Below, in pieces: positions 32,569 to 41,669 of a stretch of 64,000 nucleotides of DNA. The DNA lies in contig NZ_CP119145.1 of assembly GCF_029167625.1 (NCBI RefSeq), positions 3,038,001 through 3,102,000 on the forward strand, in the 5' to 3' direction. A program made the translations under genes and the position numbers. Source of the stretch: Streptomyces sp. AM 4-1-1. Lineage in GTDB: Bacteria > Actinomycetota > Actinomycetes > Streptomycetales > Streptomycetaceae. Position 1 is the first letter of the stretch, and every line of letters begins with the position of its first letter. A model generated the notes under the pieces. That model made no database searches. It was given only the letters and a program-made list of their open reading frames with translations, and was not told where the DNA came from.

Positions 32569-34287
32569 TCACCGTCGTGGCCGGTTAGGCATACGCGCGG
32601 GCGTGGTCGGCGGGTGCGCGACGAAGGGCTGCTGGCCGGCTCCCCGTGCAGCGGCGCTACGAAGCCTGGCCGCTTCAGCTCGCCGGTTGGGAGCGGGGTT
32701 ACGGGCGGTGTGCTGGATGCGGGTAATCAGGACGCGGGCCGGTTGGCGGGCGGTGGTCAGTTCACGTTGGCCCGCGGCTTCCTGGAGGAGTTGGTGGGGT
32801 TCGTGGCCGCTGGCTTCGGCGTCGGCCAGGACGGTGGCGAGGGCGGGCCAGCCCGGGTCGGTAAGGATCCGCGCAGCGTGCTCTGGAACGGCTGCGCGTA
32901 CGTCGTTGGCAAGAGTGCTTCGGGTCCCTTCACCAGGGCGCCGGGCTTCGAGTGCGGTGAGCGTCGGAGCGAGCGCGGCGTCGGCTGCCGACTGGAGGTG
33001 CTGGACGGCTTGGCGGGCAGCGTCGGCCTGGTGGGCGTGGCCCTTGGCCTCGTGCCAGCGTGCGGCAAGGATGGCGGCCCAGAGGAGTGCGGCGGTCAGC
33101 GCTGCGAGGGCGCTGCCGTCGGGACCGGTGGCGGTGTGCGCGATGTCGCGGGCCGCGGTCCGCAGGGCGTGGGCGGCACGGTCCTCGGCCCGCACCTGTG
33201 ACCGCTGCGCCCGGGCGAATGCCGCACTGGCTGCACGCAGTTGAGCACGGTGGTCGGCGGGCGCTGCCTGGGCGGTGGCTTCGATCAGGTCGCCCAGAGC
33301 GCTGATGTTCGCCTGTGTCCGTGCGTCCTCGCCGGCGCTCGTGGTGGCGGTCTCTGGGCGAAGGGTGTCGAGGGCTTCGGTGGCCTGATGCCAAGGGGTG
33401 GCGGGTCGGTTGCGGCGGGCTGTGGGGTGTTCCTCCGGTGCGCTGGTTTTCAGGCGGGCCCTCAGTTTGGGCAGAGTGAGGTCGGGGGCGATCTTCCCGC
33501 CTGGGTGGTAGATCTGCTCGCCGTCCTTGTTCAGGTCGCCGGGCCTGCCGACGGCGTAGCCGAGGAGGTCTCCGGAGGGGCCTCGGCGGGGCTTGACCAG
33601 GATGTCGTCGGCTTCGAGGTAGGCGAGGAGTTCCTCTGCGCTGGTGGCGTGAGGGATGGCGGCGCGGATGCGGTCCTGGAGCCACTGGCGGCTCGTCTGC
33701 TCCCAGCCGAGGCGTTCGGCCTTGTGCATCTCGGCCTGGGTGGGCCGGCGCTCGGCGGTGCGGTCGCCCTTCTTCAGGCGGCGCAGCCCGTAGTCCTTCT
33801 CTATACGGCGGCATTCGTCGCCGACGCGGATACCGCTGTCGTGGAGTTTGGGGCGGCGGCCGTCTTCTCGGACGGTGGTGGCGAGGATGTGGATGTGGTC
33901 GTCGGCGTGGCGTACGGCAATCCATCGGCAGGCCAGGTCGTCGCCGTCAGGGGCGATGCCCGCTGCGGACACGATGCGCTGCGCGATGTCGGCCCACTCG
34001 GTGTCGGAGAGATGGCGGTCTTCGGGTGCGGCGCGGACGGGGCAGTGCCAGACGTGGTCGGTGACGGGCTTGCCGAACTCGCTGTTCCGCAGGCGAACAG
34101 GCTCGTCAAGGTGGCGGCCGAGTTCGGTGAGGTTGGCGTTCTCGTTGCGTCCGGGGTCGGGCATGCCGAGCATCGCGAATCCGGTCACCAAGTGCGGGTC
34201 GAGATGTTCGTCGTGGCGACCGGGGCCGTAAAGGTAGGCGAGCAGTCCGCGGGTGTTGGATCCGGTCGGTTTGATGGCGGCGATCAT
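32569..34287 (-). CDS. mobA: MobA-like conjugative relaxase (MOBP type)
   Basis: 572 aa. The N-terminal relaxase domain begins MIAAIKPTGSNTRGLLAYL. The metal-binding triad HADDHIH is at residues 127-133, as in MOB relaxases (HxDxxHxH type). A candidate catalytic Tyr is Y18 or Y20 (AYLYGPG). After residue ~300 the protein is a long Ala-rich coiled-coil-like region. It nicks oriT and pilots single-stranded DNA during mobilisation. It lies 4 bp after mobC. No cognate coupling protein is in the element. Confidence 0.85.
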   Translation of the reverse strand: MIAAIKPTGSNTRGLLAYLYGPGRHDEHLDPHLVTGFAMLGMPDPGRNENANLTELGRHLDEPVRLRNSEFGKPVTDHVWHCPVRAAPEDRHLSDTEWADIAQRIVSAAGIAPDGDDLACRWIAVRHADDHIHILATTVREDGRRPKLHDSGIRVGDECRRIEKDYGLRRLKKGDRTAERRPTQAEMHKAERLGWEQTSRQWLQDRIRAAIPHATSAEELLAYLEADDILVKPRRGPSGDLLGYAVGRPGDLNKDGEQIYHPGGKIAPDLTLPKLRARLKTSAPEEHPTARRNRPATPWHQATEALDTLRPETATTSAGEDARTQANISALGDLIEATAQAAPADHRAQLRAASAAFARAQRSQVRAEDRAAHALRTAARDIAHTATGPDGSALAALTAALLWAAILAARWHEAKGHAHQADAARQAVQHLQSAADAALAPTLTALEARRPGEGTRSTLANDVRAAVPEHAARILTDPGWPALATVLADAEASGHEPHQLLQEAAGQRELTTARQPARVLITRIQHTARNPAPNRRAEAARLRSAAARGAGQQPFVAHPPTTPARMPNRPRR

Positions 34288-34291
34288 CCGT

Positions 34292-35017
34292 TCAGACCTC
34301 CGTCGGGTCAGTGGGCCGGCGCAGGACTTCGGCGATCAGGGTCAGCAGGTGGTGGAGTTCGTCGAGGCGCTGGCGGATGTCGGGCGGGGTGAGATCGCTG
34401 TTGAGTGCGCGGGCGATCTGGTTGACGTTGACGCCGATGCGGTTGAGCTGGCGCAGGACCTGGGCGCGGAACATGTGGGTGCGGCGACGGTCCTCGGACA
34501 GGGGAAGGTTCGCGGTGAACCGGCCGGTGATGAACGCGAGGACGATGTCGGCGGCGAAGCCGGATTCCCCCTTGTAGCCGTGCTCGGCGACGGCCTCCTG
34601 GAGGGCGGCGTGCTCGTCGGCGGTGAAGCGCAGCGGTCCGACGCGGACGGTTCGCTTGGTGCCGGTGAAGCGGCGTATCGCCGGCTGGACGCTCTGCACA
34701 TCGCGCTCGCCGGCCATCGGCTCGGCGGTGGGCGTGGGGTGGAGGATCTGCTGCTGGACGGTACGGAGCTCGTCCTGGTCGGGGCCGCCCTCGGCCACGG
34801 CCTCATGGTCCGGCGCCCCCTGGCGCTGGGCCGTCTCCGCCACCCCTGGGGCGGAGACTCCCGAAGACCGGCCATGAGTCGGACTCGGGGTACTACTGGC
34901 TCCGCCAGGAGCCGCCCGTCCGAACGCCTTCCGCAGACGCCCTATCAGCGTAGGGGACTTCACCAGCGCCGACGGATCGTCCGGTGTGGTCTGGTGATGG
35001 TGCGGGTCGTGCGTCAT
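34292..35017 (-). CDS. mobC: MobC-like relaxosome accessory protein
   Basis: 241 aa from ATG 35017. Residues ~120-241 carry a MobC-type region (RFTADEHAALQEAVAEHGYK, later RTHMFRAQVLRQLNRIGVNV, then NQIARALN), with the conserved LNRIGVNVNQIARALN motif of relaxosome proteins. The N-terminal half is hydrophilic and probably disordered. It helps open DNA at oriT. It is immediately upstream of and coupled to the relaxase. Confidence 0.85.
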   Translation of the reverse strand: MTHDPHHHQTTPDDPSALVKSPTLIGRLRKAFGRAAPGGASSTPSPTHGRSSGVSAPGVAETAQRQGAPDHEAVAEGGPDQDELRTVQQQILHPTPTAEPMAGERDVQSVQPAIRRFTGTKRTVRVGPLRFTADEHAALQEAVAEHGYKGESGFAADIVLAFITGRFTANLPLSEDRRRTHMFRAQVLRQLNRIGVNVNQIARALNSDLTPPDIRQRLDELHHLLTLIAEVLRRPTDPTEV

Positions 35018-35095
35018 GGGTGGTGCTCCGGAAGAGTTGCGGGATGGCATGCGGGGCGGGGGATGACCAGTGCGGCCTGGGTGGTCACCGTCTTG

Positions 35096-35174
35096 TCCAC
35101 AGGTGTGGATACGTGGGCCGTATGCGGGTCGGTGGCTGACCGGCCGGGTGACCGGAAGGGTTCCGGCCACCCGG
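35096..35174. promoter_or_regulatory. Candidate oriT / hairpin cluster upstream of mobC
   Basis: Three inverted repeats follow one another: TCCACA-GG-TGTGGA (35096-35109), ATACG-N5-CGTAT (35109-35123), and a 14-bp stem with one mismatch (CCGGGTGACCGGAA against TTCCGGCCACCCGG, 35144-35174). oriT sites often sit just upstream of mobC/mobA with such hairpins. The last stem could instead be the terminator of the DUF2637 gene. Confidence 0.4.
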
Positions 35175-35186
35175 TAGCGGGATTCG

Positions 35187-36074
35187 TCAGTCGCTGCGCG
35201 AACCGGCGTTGGCGGTGGTTGTCCGTTCGGCGCGGAGGATGCCCGTCACCTCGGTCAGCCGCTCGCTGCCGATCGTCAGGTCCCGGTCTTCCACTGCCTT
35301 GCGGACAACGGCCCGGGTGAGTTTGCCCTGGTCGGCGGCGGCAGTCCGGCCGATCGCTACGAGTTCTGCGAGCGGGGCGCCGGGCGGGCGGCCGCCGCGC
35401 GCCTTGCTCGTCGGATCCGCGGAGAGGGGTTGCGGTGAGCGGGCCGATACGGCGACGTGGGGCTCTGTGTGTGCGTCGACGCTGGAGGACTCGGTCAGTG
35501 GCCCGGCGTGCTGGCCAGTGGCGCGGGCCGATGATCCCGGTGCTTGTACGGAATTGGGCGTCGGCTGACTGCCGGGGGGTTCGACGAGTTCGTGGATTTG
35601 CCGCATCAGCACGGCGAAGGCCACCATCGCGGCACCGGGAGGCACCGCGGCGACCACGTAGTCGAGGAGCGGAACCGTGCCGGCGGTGCGCGTTCCAGTG
35701 ACCCCCGCGACATTCAGCGCGATGGAGCCGACCGATCCGATGGCGGTCACGCCGATGGCCCATGTGTCGGTGACGTGGCGCAGGCCCGCGCGGAGCATGA
35801 GCAGTTCGCCCGCGATGATGAAGGCGTCCAGGGTGGCGGGCCAGGCCCAGCGGCGGATGGGCGAGCTGCCGAGGCCGTGGTGGCCGGCGATGTCGGCCAG
35901 GTGCGCGTAGGACAGCCAGAATGCGCCGCCGGTCAGGGCGATGATGACGATGCCTGCCGCGCCGAGCGCGAACCTTTCCACGGCGTGCGCGGTCATCGAC
36001 GGTTTCTTCTCACCGGGCCGGTTGTCCGGCTTTTGACGGCACAGCCATGAGCGGAGGCGGGAAATGGTGCTCAA
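35187..36074 (-). CDS. DUF2637 membrane protein (Spd-like)
   Basis: 295 aa from TTG 36074, which has GGGAG upstream; ATG 35996 (MTAHAVERF) is an alternative that drops 26 basic residues. Four hydrophobic segments (AAGIVIIALTGGAFWLSYAH, ATLDAFIIAGELLMLRA, WAIGVTAIGSVGSIALNVAG, VVAAVPPGAAMVAFAVLM) match the DUF2637 family. That family is found on actinomycete plasmids and integrative elements and linked to spread or transfer in mycelium. The C-terminal half is hydrophilic with a small HTH-like end (GKLTRAVVRKAVEDRDLTIG). Confidence 0.75.
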   Translation of the reverse strand: MSTISRLRSWLCRQKPDNRPGEKKPSMTAHAVERFALGAAGIVIIALTGGAFWLSYAHLADIAGHHGLGSSPIRRWAWPATLDAFIIAGELLMLRAGLRHVTDTWAIGVTAIGSVGSIALNVAGVTGTRTAGTVPLLDYVVAAVPPGAAMVAFAVLMRQIHELVEPPGSQPTPNSVQAPGSSARATGQHAGPLTESSSVDAHTEPHVAVSARSPQPLSADPTSKARGGRPPGAPLAELVAIGRTAAADQGKLTRAVVRKAVEDRDLTIGSERLTEVTGILRAERTTTANAGSRSD

Positions 36075-36167
36075 GCTGGGTACTCCCTGGGGTAGTGGTG
36101 TGGTGCGTCTTGGGCGTCTTGGCCGTTGCATGCGCAGGTCAGTGCGGGTACGGCAGTGGTCGCCAGG

Positions 36168-36440
36168 TGCCGTCTTGGCGGGCGGCACCAGCGTCTTCGG
36201 GGTCAGCTCTGCCGGGCCTGGGACGCAGGTGCTGCGTCTTCCGTCTTGGATCGTGCGGCTGTGACCTGCGGTGATACGGCACGGACGGCGGAGACGGCAC
36301 AAGACGGATCTGGCGCTGCGTTCGGCTTGGGCAGCGCGCGATTCTTGATCGCGTTGCCGTCTTGAGCCCCGGATGCCGTCTTGTCCGCATCCTGTCTGAC
36401 CTGCGGGATTACGGCAGGGACGGCAAGGACGGCAACCGGG
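36168..36440. repeat. Iteron-like repeats, candidate replication or control region
   Basis: TGCCGTCTTG occurs exactly three times (36168, 36355, 36374), with inverted partial copies (GGCACAAGACGG near 36296). Two longer related blocks, CTGCGGTGATACGGCACGG (from about 36267) and CTGCGGGATTACGGCAGGG (from about 36410), each continue into GACGGC repeats. The non-coding gap lies between the DUF3631 ATPase gene and the DUF2637 gene. This layout suits an origin or a replication-protein binding region. Confidence 0.5.
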
Positions 36441-36450
36441 GGAAGGGGGT

Positions 36451-37710
36451 TCAGCCCTCGCTGGGGCCCGCGTCGAGGGGATGGACGGCGGGGCAGTAGC
36501 GCCGCCAGGGGTCGAGGAACTTGTTGCGCATGTAGCCCTTGCGCTGCGTTCCGTCGGCGATGCGGACGTTGCCGGACTTGATGTCGTACGCGCGCAGCAT
36601 CCTGCTGAGCTCCCGCGCGTCCAGTCCGCTGCGGCCCCACTCCGCCCACGGGCTTTCTACGTCCTGGCGCAGGAGGTAGAGGATTTCCTCGGTGGTGAGG
36701 CTGTCGGGGTCGCCCCGGCCCGCGAAGAGGCGGCGGATGTCGGCGAGGATGCGCGCCCCGCTGGGCTGGTCCTCCTCGGCCGCCGCTTCTGCGGCGACCA
36801 TCCGCGCGCACGCGATGCGCGCACGGCGAGGCCAGCTGCCGCCCGCGAGGTCCGCGATGATCACCAGGGGCTCCCAGGTGTCGGCTGCCCGGTCCTCCAC
36901 CGGCATCTCCGGCTCCAGGGTTGCCGCCTCGTCCAGCAGTGGCCCGGCCCACGCGGCGATCCGCTCGCGCAGGTCGTGCAGGGCCGGGGTGTCGCGGCGG
37001 GAGCGGAAGGGCTTGACGCGTTCGCCCTCGGCCCTGCGGCGCATGCGGATCACGATCGCCCTGTCCATGATCGTGTCGGGCAGGTCACCGATCCCCGCGA
37101 TCGCCGCCATCGCGAAGGTCGCGAACTTGTGCGGGGTGTGGTCGTTGCCGACCACCCGGGTCACATACCGGCCCTGCTGATGCCCGGCATTGAGCAGGCC
37201 GCGCATCTCCTCGTTCTTCTCCGCGACCTTCGGGCTGCCGAAGATCGTGTCCGCCTCATCCACCAGCAGGGTGGGCGGGTTGTCCTCGGTGATGGACCGG
37301 AAGATCGCCGCCGGTGTGGTGTTGATGGTGAGCATCGGCTCGTGCACCGTCTCGACCAGCACGTCCAGCAGCCGTGACTTGCCGCACCGCTTGGCCGGGC
37401 CGACCACCGCCAGGCGCGGGGCGTGCTGCCACGCCCGCTGCAGATGCGTGGCCACCGCCCACAGCGTGACCGCGTCCAGCGCCTCCGGCGAGGGCAGGAT
37501 CACGAACTGCGTTATCTGGGCACGTAGTTCGTCCAGCAGGCCGGAGCCGTCCGTCGGCTCTGCGTCGGGTATCGCCTCCAGCTCGCTCGATGCGGCTACC
37601 TCGTCAGGCTCCTCGTCGCGGAGATGCCCGTCGGGCTGGCCGGGGATCGCTGCTGTCGGCCAGGGAGCCTTGGCAGGTGCGGAATGGGGCTCAGGTGTGG
37701 CAGGTTGCAT
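36451..37710 (-). CDS. DUF3631 P-loop ATPase, probable replication protein
   Basis: 419 aa from ATG 37710, with GAGGAG before it. The ATPase core has Walker A GPAKRCGKS (K111), Walker B TLLVDEADTIF, and an arginine-rich sensor region (DRAIVIRMRRR). DUF3631 proteins occur on actinobacterial plasmids, phages and integrative elements and are often linked with primase-like or virulence-E-like replication modules. A C-terminal winged-helix-like region (SLTTEEILYLLRQD, then SRMLRAYDIKSGNVR) could bind DNA. It probably supports replication of the excised element. Confidence 0.75.
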   Translation of the reverse strand: MQPATPEPHSAPAKAPWPTAAIPGQPDGHLRDEEPDEVAASSELEAIPDAEPTDGSGLLDELRAQITQFVILPSPEALDAVTLWAVATHLQRAWQHAPRLAVVGPAKRCGKSRLLDVLVETVHEPMLTINTTPAAIFRSITEDNPPTLLVDEADTIFGSPKVAEKNEEMRGLLNAGHQQGRYVTRVVGNDHTPHKFATFAMAAIAGIGDLPDTIMDRAIVIRMRRRAEGERVKPFRSRRDTPALHDLRERIAAWAGPLLDEAATLEPEMPVEDRAADTWEPLVIIADLAGGSWPRRARIACARMVAAEAAAEEDQPSGARILADIRRLFAGRGDPDSLTTEEILYLLRQDVESPWAEWGRSGLDARELSRMLRAYDIKSGNVRIADGTQRKGYMRNKFLDPWRRYCPAVHPLDAGPSEG

Positions 37711-37946
37711 AGGATGGCTCCTCTTCCGGCGGCTTCGGGCATGCAGGCCCGGGTCGCGCGGGACGTTCGTGGGATAGCGGGCGACAGGGCGTTCAGGGCC
37801 TCCGACGTTGGCGCGTCGGGGGCTCACCCTTTTCTCGCGGGGGCTCGGCCACTGCGAGGGACCACGGACAGTACGTCCACGCCCCGGCACAGTCCAGCGT
37901 TTCTGTGTCAGCTCAGCGCAGAACCCCCTGTTATGGGATCGCCTGC

Positions 37947-38192
37947 TCATGCGGCCAGGCCCAGCAGGCTGAGCAGGTCTGCGGTCACGACCCGATAGGC
38001 GTTGCCCAGCCGGAGCACCTTGCACGGGTACAGCCCGCGCTTCGCCAGCTCGTACCCCTTGCTCCGCCCCAGCCCCAGCGCCCGGTTGCCCGTACCCAGG
38101 TCAACAGCCACCGGCAGGGCCAGCAGCTCCTCACGGCTCATGCCGTCCACCCGCCCGAAGCTCTCGTTGTCGCGCATTCGCGTTCCATCCAT
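37947..38192 (-). CDS. xis: Excisionase-like HTH protein
   Basis: 81 aa from ATG 38192. It is a MerR/Xis-type helix-turn-helix: LGLGRSKGYELAKRGLYPC is the recognition region, followed by VLRLGNAYRVVTADLLSLLG. This is the usual AICE excisionase layout. It should bend attachment DNA and favour excision with the integrase. It is divergent from the XRE-int pair, 78 bp away. Confidence 0.8.
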   Translation of the reverse strand: MDGTRMRDNESFGRVDGMSREELLALPVAVDLGTGNRALGLGRSKGYELAKRGLYPCKVLRLGNAYRVVTADLLSLLGLAA

Positions 38193-38270
38193 GACGAGCC
38201 CTCGGCGAACACGGTGATCGCGTCCGTCTCCAGGCCACTACATCCAGGATGGTCGAGCTAATGTGTCTCC

Positions 38271-38960
38271 ATGACACAACGACGATCCGAAGATGAATAC
38301 GAGAAGGCAGACGAGGACGAAGTCTTCGAATGGGAGGACCACGTGATGGCCGTCGTGGCCGGCGAGGTCCGCAGACGACGCAAGGAGCTGCGGTGGAGCG
38401 CACAGGACCTGGCCGACAGGTGCGAGGAAGCCGGATACCCCATCCCCCGCAACGTCATCGCCAACATGGAGTCCGGACGCCGCGCCAGCCTGCCCCTGGT
38501 CGAGATCATGGTCCTGGCCAAGGCCCTGCGCGTGACGCCCGTCAGCCTGATCTACCCCGTCGGCTACGTCTCCGAGGTCCGCCCGCTCCCCTACGAGGAT
38601 CCGCAGCCGACCTGGGACGCACTGCAGTGGTTCACCGGCCAATCCTCGGCCTTCGGCGCCGAGGACTTGATGCTGGATCTCTTCCTCGCCCACGACGACG
38701 AACTGCGCGCGGCCCTGGCGGCTCTGGAAAGCGAGGAGTACGAGCGCTGGAAGGTCAGGACCGCCTCAAACCGCATCCAACGCGAAGCTGCTGAGCGCGC
38801 CTTGACCCGCTATGCCGACCAGGTCACCAACGCCAGAACCGAGTTGCGTCGGCACCGCGCCGCCATCCGTGAGGCCGGTGGCGTCCCGCCCCACTTGCCT
38901 TCACCGCTCGCCGATCTAGACCCGCACGAGCGTGACACGACAGAGGAGAATGATCTTTGA
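38271..38960 (+). CDS. XRE-family regulator upstream of int
   Basis: 229 aa with an HTH near residues 30-80 (VRRRRKELRWSAQDLADRCE, then PRNVIANMESGRR). The C-terminal half is helical and coiled-coil-like (RALTRYADQVTNARTELRRH). The stop codon overlaps the integrase start by 2 nt, so int is coupled to it. It probably controls excision and integration genes. Confidence 0.8.
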   Translation: MTQRRSEDEYEKADEDEVFEWEDHVMAVVAGEVRRRRKELRWSAQDLADRCEEAGYPIPRNVIANMESGRRASLPLVEIMVLAKALRVTPVSLIYPVGYVSEVRPLPYEDPQPTWDALQWFTGQSSAFGAEDLMLDLFLAHDDELRAALAALESEEYERWKVRTASNRIQREAAERALTRYADQVTNARTELRRHRAAIREAGGVPPHLPSPLADLDPHERDTTEENDL

Positions 38961-40483
38961 AGGGCTCCACCTACCGCCGCTGCTCCTGCCGCGACTCGAA
39001 GACCGGCAAGGAACTCGGCACCGCCTGCCCCAGGCGCAACAGCAGGAATCACTGCACGTACTCCATACGCCAGGAGCTGCCCTCCCGCGAGGACGGCACC
39101 CGACGCTCCTTCGCACGCGGCGGCTACGCCAGCCTCAAGGCCGCCCAGGCCGACCTCGACCACGTCCGTGCCCTCCTGGGCCTCGCACAGGCCGACGATC
39201 CGGAGGGCACGGAGCTGATCGCCGCGATGCTCGCGGAGGTCAGCAGCGAGAAGGCCCCACTGCCAGACGTCGAGGAGACCCGCCGCCGGCTCAACTCGGG
39301 CCAGGACCTCATCGGCAGCCTGACCGTCGCCGAGTGGCTCGACCGGTGGCTCGCGGGCAAGCGGATCCGCAGGTCCGGCCTGAACCGCTACGAGACCGAC
39401 ATCCGCATCCATCTCAAGCCCCGCATCGGCGGCCGTCGGCTCGACCGGCTTCGCGTCAGCCACCTCAGTGAGATGTTCACCGCGATCGTCGACGCCAACG
39501 CCGACCTCGTCGAGCAGAACGCCCAGCGCAAGGCCGCCGTCGCCGAGTTGGCGACCGTCCCGTGGAAGGGCGCCGAGCACCGCGCCCGCCGCAAAGCACT
39601 GAAAACAGCGATCGACGCGATGCCGCCCATACGGCGCGTCACCGGGCCCTCCACCCGCCAGCACATCAAGGCGACCCTCCGCGCGGCCCTGAACGACGCG
39701 ATCGGTCAGCAGATCATCACCTTCAACCCGGCCGCCCACGTCGAGATCGACCCCGCACGCAAGCCCAAGGCTCTCGTCTGGACGGACGAGCGGGTCGCCA
39801 AGTGGCAGCAGACCGGCGAGAAGCCGTCACCGGTCATGGTCTGGACGCCCGAACAGACCGGCGCCTTCCTCGACTTCGTCGCCACCGACCGCCTGTACGC
39901 CATGTGGCACCTCATCGCCTTCCGCGGCCTGCGTCGGGGCGAAGCGTGCGGACAGCCCTGGTCGGAGACCAACCTCGCCACCCACTCCCTCACCGTCTCC
40001 GCCCAGCTCGTCCAGGACGGATGGGACGTCGAGACGTCCGAGCCCAAGACCGACAGCGGCTACCGCGTCGTCGCGCTCGACGACGACACCGTCGAGGTCC
40101 TGGAACACCACCGCAAACAGCAGAACGCGGACCGCGCGGAGTGGGCGACAGCCTGGGTCGACACCGGCCTCGTCTTCACCCAGGCCGACGGCTCCTGGCT
40201 CCACCCCGGCAAGGTCACTGACCTCTTCGAACGACTCGTCGCCGCCTCCGGCTTCCCTCCGATCCGCCTACACGACCTCCGGCACGGAGCTGCCACACTC
40301 ATGCTCGCCGCCGGCATCGACGTCAAGATCGTCTCCGACACCCTCGGCCACAGCGATACCCGGATCACGCGGGACATCTACCCGAACCCTCAGGAATTGC
40401 ATCAGGCGGGCGAGAAACCGCAGGTCGCGAGGTCAGGGCAGGTCCAAAGGAGGACTCTGTCCTCCTGCAACTTGGCGGCCTGA
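38957..40483 (+). CDS. int: Tyrosine integrase, C-terminus replaced by nested element
   Basis: 508 aa from TTG 38957 with GAGGAG at 8 nt. An N-terminal arm-binding region with Cys residues (YRRCSCRDSKTGKELG) precedes a core-binding domain near residues 115-200 and the catalytic domain. All key residues are seen: R in FRGLRRGEACG, HDLRHG, LGHSDTRI, and Tyr475 in RDIY. After the tyrosine the usual basic tail is missing and replaced by about 33 residues encoded by the inserted element (PNPQELHQAGEKPQ...). The missing tail is found at 45251-45475. The enzyme may still cut DNA, but loss of the tail could change activity. Confidence 0.88.
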   Translation: MKGSTYRRCSCRDSKTGKELGTACPRRNSRNHCTYSIRQELPSREDGTRRSFARGGYASLKAAQADLDHVRALLGLAQADDPEGTELIAAMLAEVSSEKAPLPDVEETRRRLNSGQDLIGSLTVAEWLDRWLAGKRIRRSGLNRYETDIRIHLKPRIGGRRLDRLRVSHLSEMFTAIVDANADLVEQNAQRKAAVAELATVPWKGAEHRARRKALKTAIDAMPPIRRVTGPSTRQHIKATLRAALNDAIGQQIITFNPAAHVEIDPARKPKALVWTDERVAKWQQTGEKPSPVMVWTPEQTGAFLDFVATDRLYAMWHLIAFRGLRRGEACGQPWSETNLATHSLTVSAQLVQDGWDVETSEPKTDSGYRVVALDDDTVEVLEHHRKQQNADRAEWATAWVDTGLVFTQADGSWLHPGKVTDLFERLVAASGFPPIRLHDLRHGAATLMLAAGIDVKIVSDTLGHSDTRITRDIYPNPQELHQAGEKPQVARSGQVQRRTLSSCNLAA

Positions 40484-40547
40484 GCTGGGAGTTTGGTAAT
40501 CGGATCCCATCTGATGCAGGATTTGCCCTCTGAAGGGGAGGGTGAAA

Positions 40548-41669
40548 GTGGGTCTACAGCGACGCGCCGAGCTGGCGGGGGCAGCTCACCTGGAGCTGGT
40601 GTCCGGGGTTGTCCAGCTGCGTCCGCAGGACGCGATGGTCGAAGCCATGGTGCGGGGCTGGCGGGCCCAACAAGCCGCTCGCGGGCTCCGGGAGGACACG
40701 GTCACCGCTCGGGAACGGCTCGTACGGCGGTTTCTGGAGCACACGAACGAATACCCGTGGGCCTGGACGCCCGGCCACGTGGACGAGTGGTCACTGTGGC
40801 TGACCAGCGAGAAGCACCTCGCGCCGTCCACGATCCGCAGTTATCAGGGCAGCCTGCGCCTGTTCAGCGAGTTCTTGATCGACGGCCGCTACGGCTGGTC
40901 GGTGGCCTGCGAGGACGCTTTCGGCACTCACCCCGTGGCCATCTGCCACGAGTGGAACACCATCGCCCACCTCAACGACTACGAGGGGCGCCCCGAGGCG
41001 AGGCCGTTCACCCGCGAGGAGATCCAACGCTTCCTCGACTACGCCGACGACCAGGTCGATCGAGCGGTACGGGCCAAGCGCAAGGGAGCCCTCGCCGCCT
41101 ACCGCGATGCCACCCTCTTCAAGGTCATCTATGGGTGGGGTCTGCGCCGGACGGAGACATCGAAGCTGGATGTGGTCGACTTCGGGCGGAACGCGAAGGC
41201 ACCGCAGTTCGGCCGGTACGGCACCCTCAACGTCCGCTACGGCAAGGCGAAGAAGGGGCAGCCGCCGCGCCGTCGGAACGTGCTGTCGGTGATGGACTGG
41301 GCGGTGGACGCGGTCGCCGATTACGTGGAGAACGTACGGCCGCGGTTCGGCTGCGAGGATCACCCCGCCTTGTGGGTGACCGAGCGGGGCGGCCGGGTCA
41401 AGCCGGCCGAGATCAACGCCCGGTTCGTCGCCTACCGCGACGCGCTGAAGCTCCCGAAGGCGCTGACGGTCCACTCCGCTCGCCACTCCTACGTCACCCA
41501 CCTCACAGAGGACGGGGTTGACCGCCGGTTTCTCCAGCAGCAAGTCGGTCACGAGAATGACAGCTCCACCGCTATCTACACCCACGTCAGCGACGACTTC
41601 ATGAACACCATGCTCCACAGGGCACTTGCGCCCGCGCTCGCCTCGTTCCCCGCAAACAAGGACCGCTGA
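40548..41669 (+). CDS. Tyrosine recombinase of the nested element
   Basis: 373 aa from GTG 40548, 7 nt after GGGGAG; a GTG at 40542 is too close to the site. SAM-like core-binding domain near residues 30-130. The catalytic residues are complete: R in YGWGLRRTETSKL, HSARHSYVTHL, VGHENDSS, and Tyr in AIYTHVS. The stop overlaps the next gene (TGATG). It is the likely active recombinase that moves the 4.9-kb unit. Confidence 0.88.
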   Translation: MGLQRRAELAGAAHLELVSGVVQLRPQDAMVEAMVRGWRAQQAARGLREDTVTARERLVRRFLEHTNEYPWAWTPGHVDEWSLWLTSEKHLAPSTIRSYQGSLRLFSEFLIDGRYGWSVACEDAFGTHPVAICHEWNTIAHLNDYEGRPEARPFTREEIQRFLDYADDQVDRAVRAKRKGALAAYRDATLFKVIYGWGLRRTETSKLDVVDFGRNAKAPQFGRYGTLNVRYGKAKKGQPPRRRNVLSVMDWAVDAVADYVENVRPRFGCEDHPALWVTERGGRVKPAEINARFVAYRDALKLPKALTVHSARHSYVTHLTEDGVDRRFLQQQVGHENDSSTAIYTHVSDDFMNTMLHRALAPALASFPANKDR

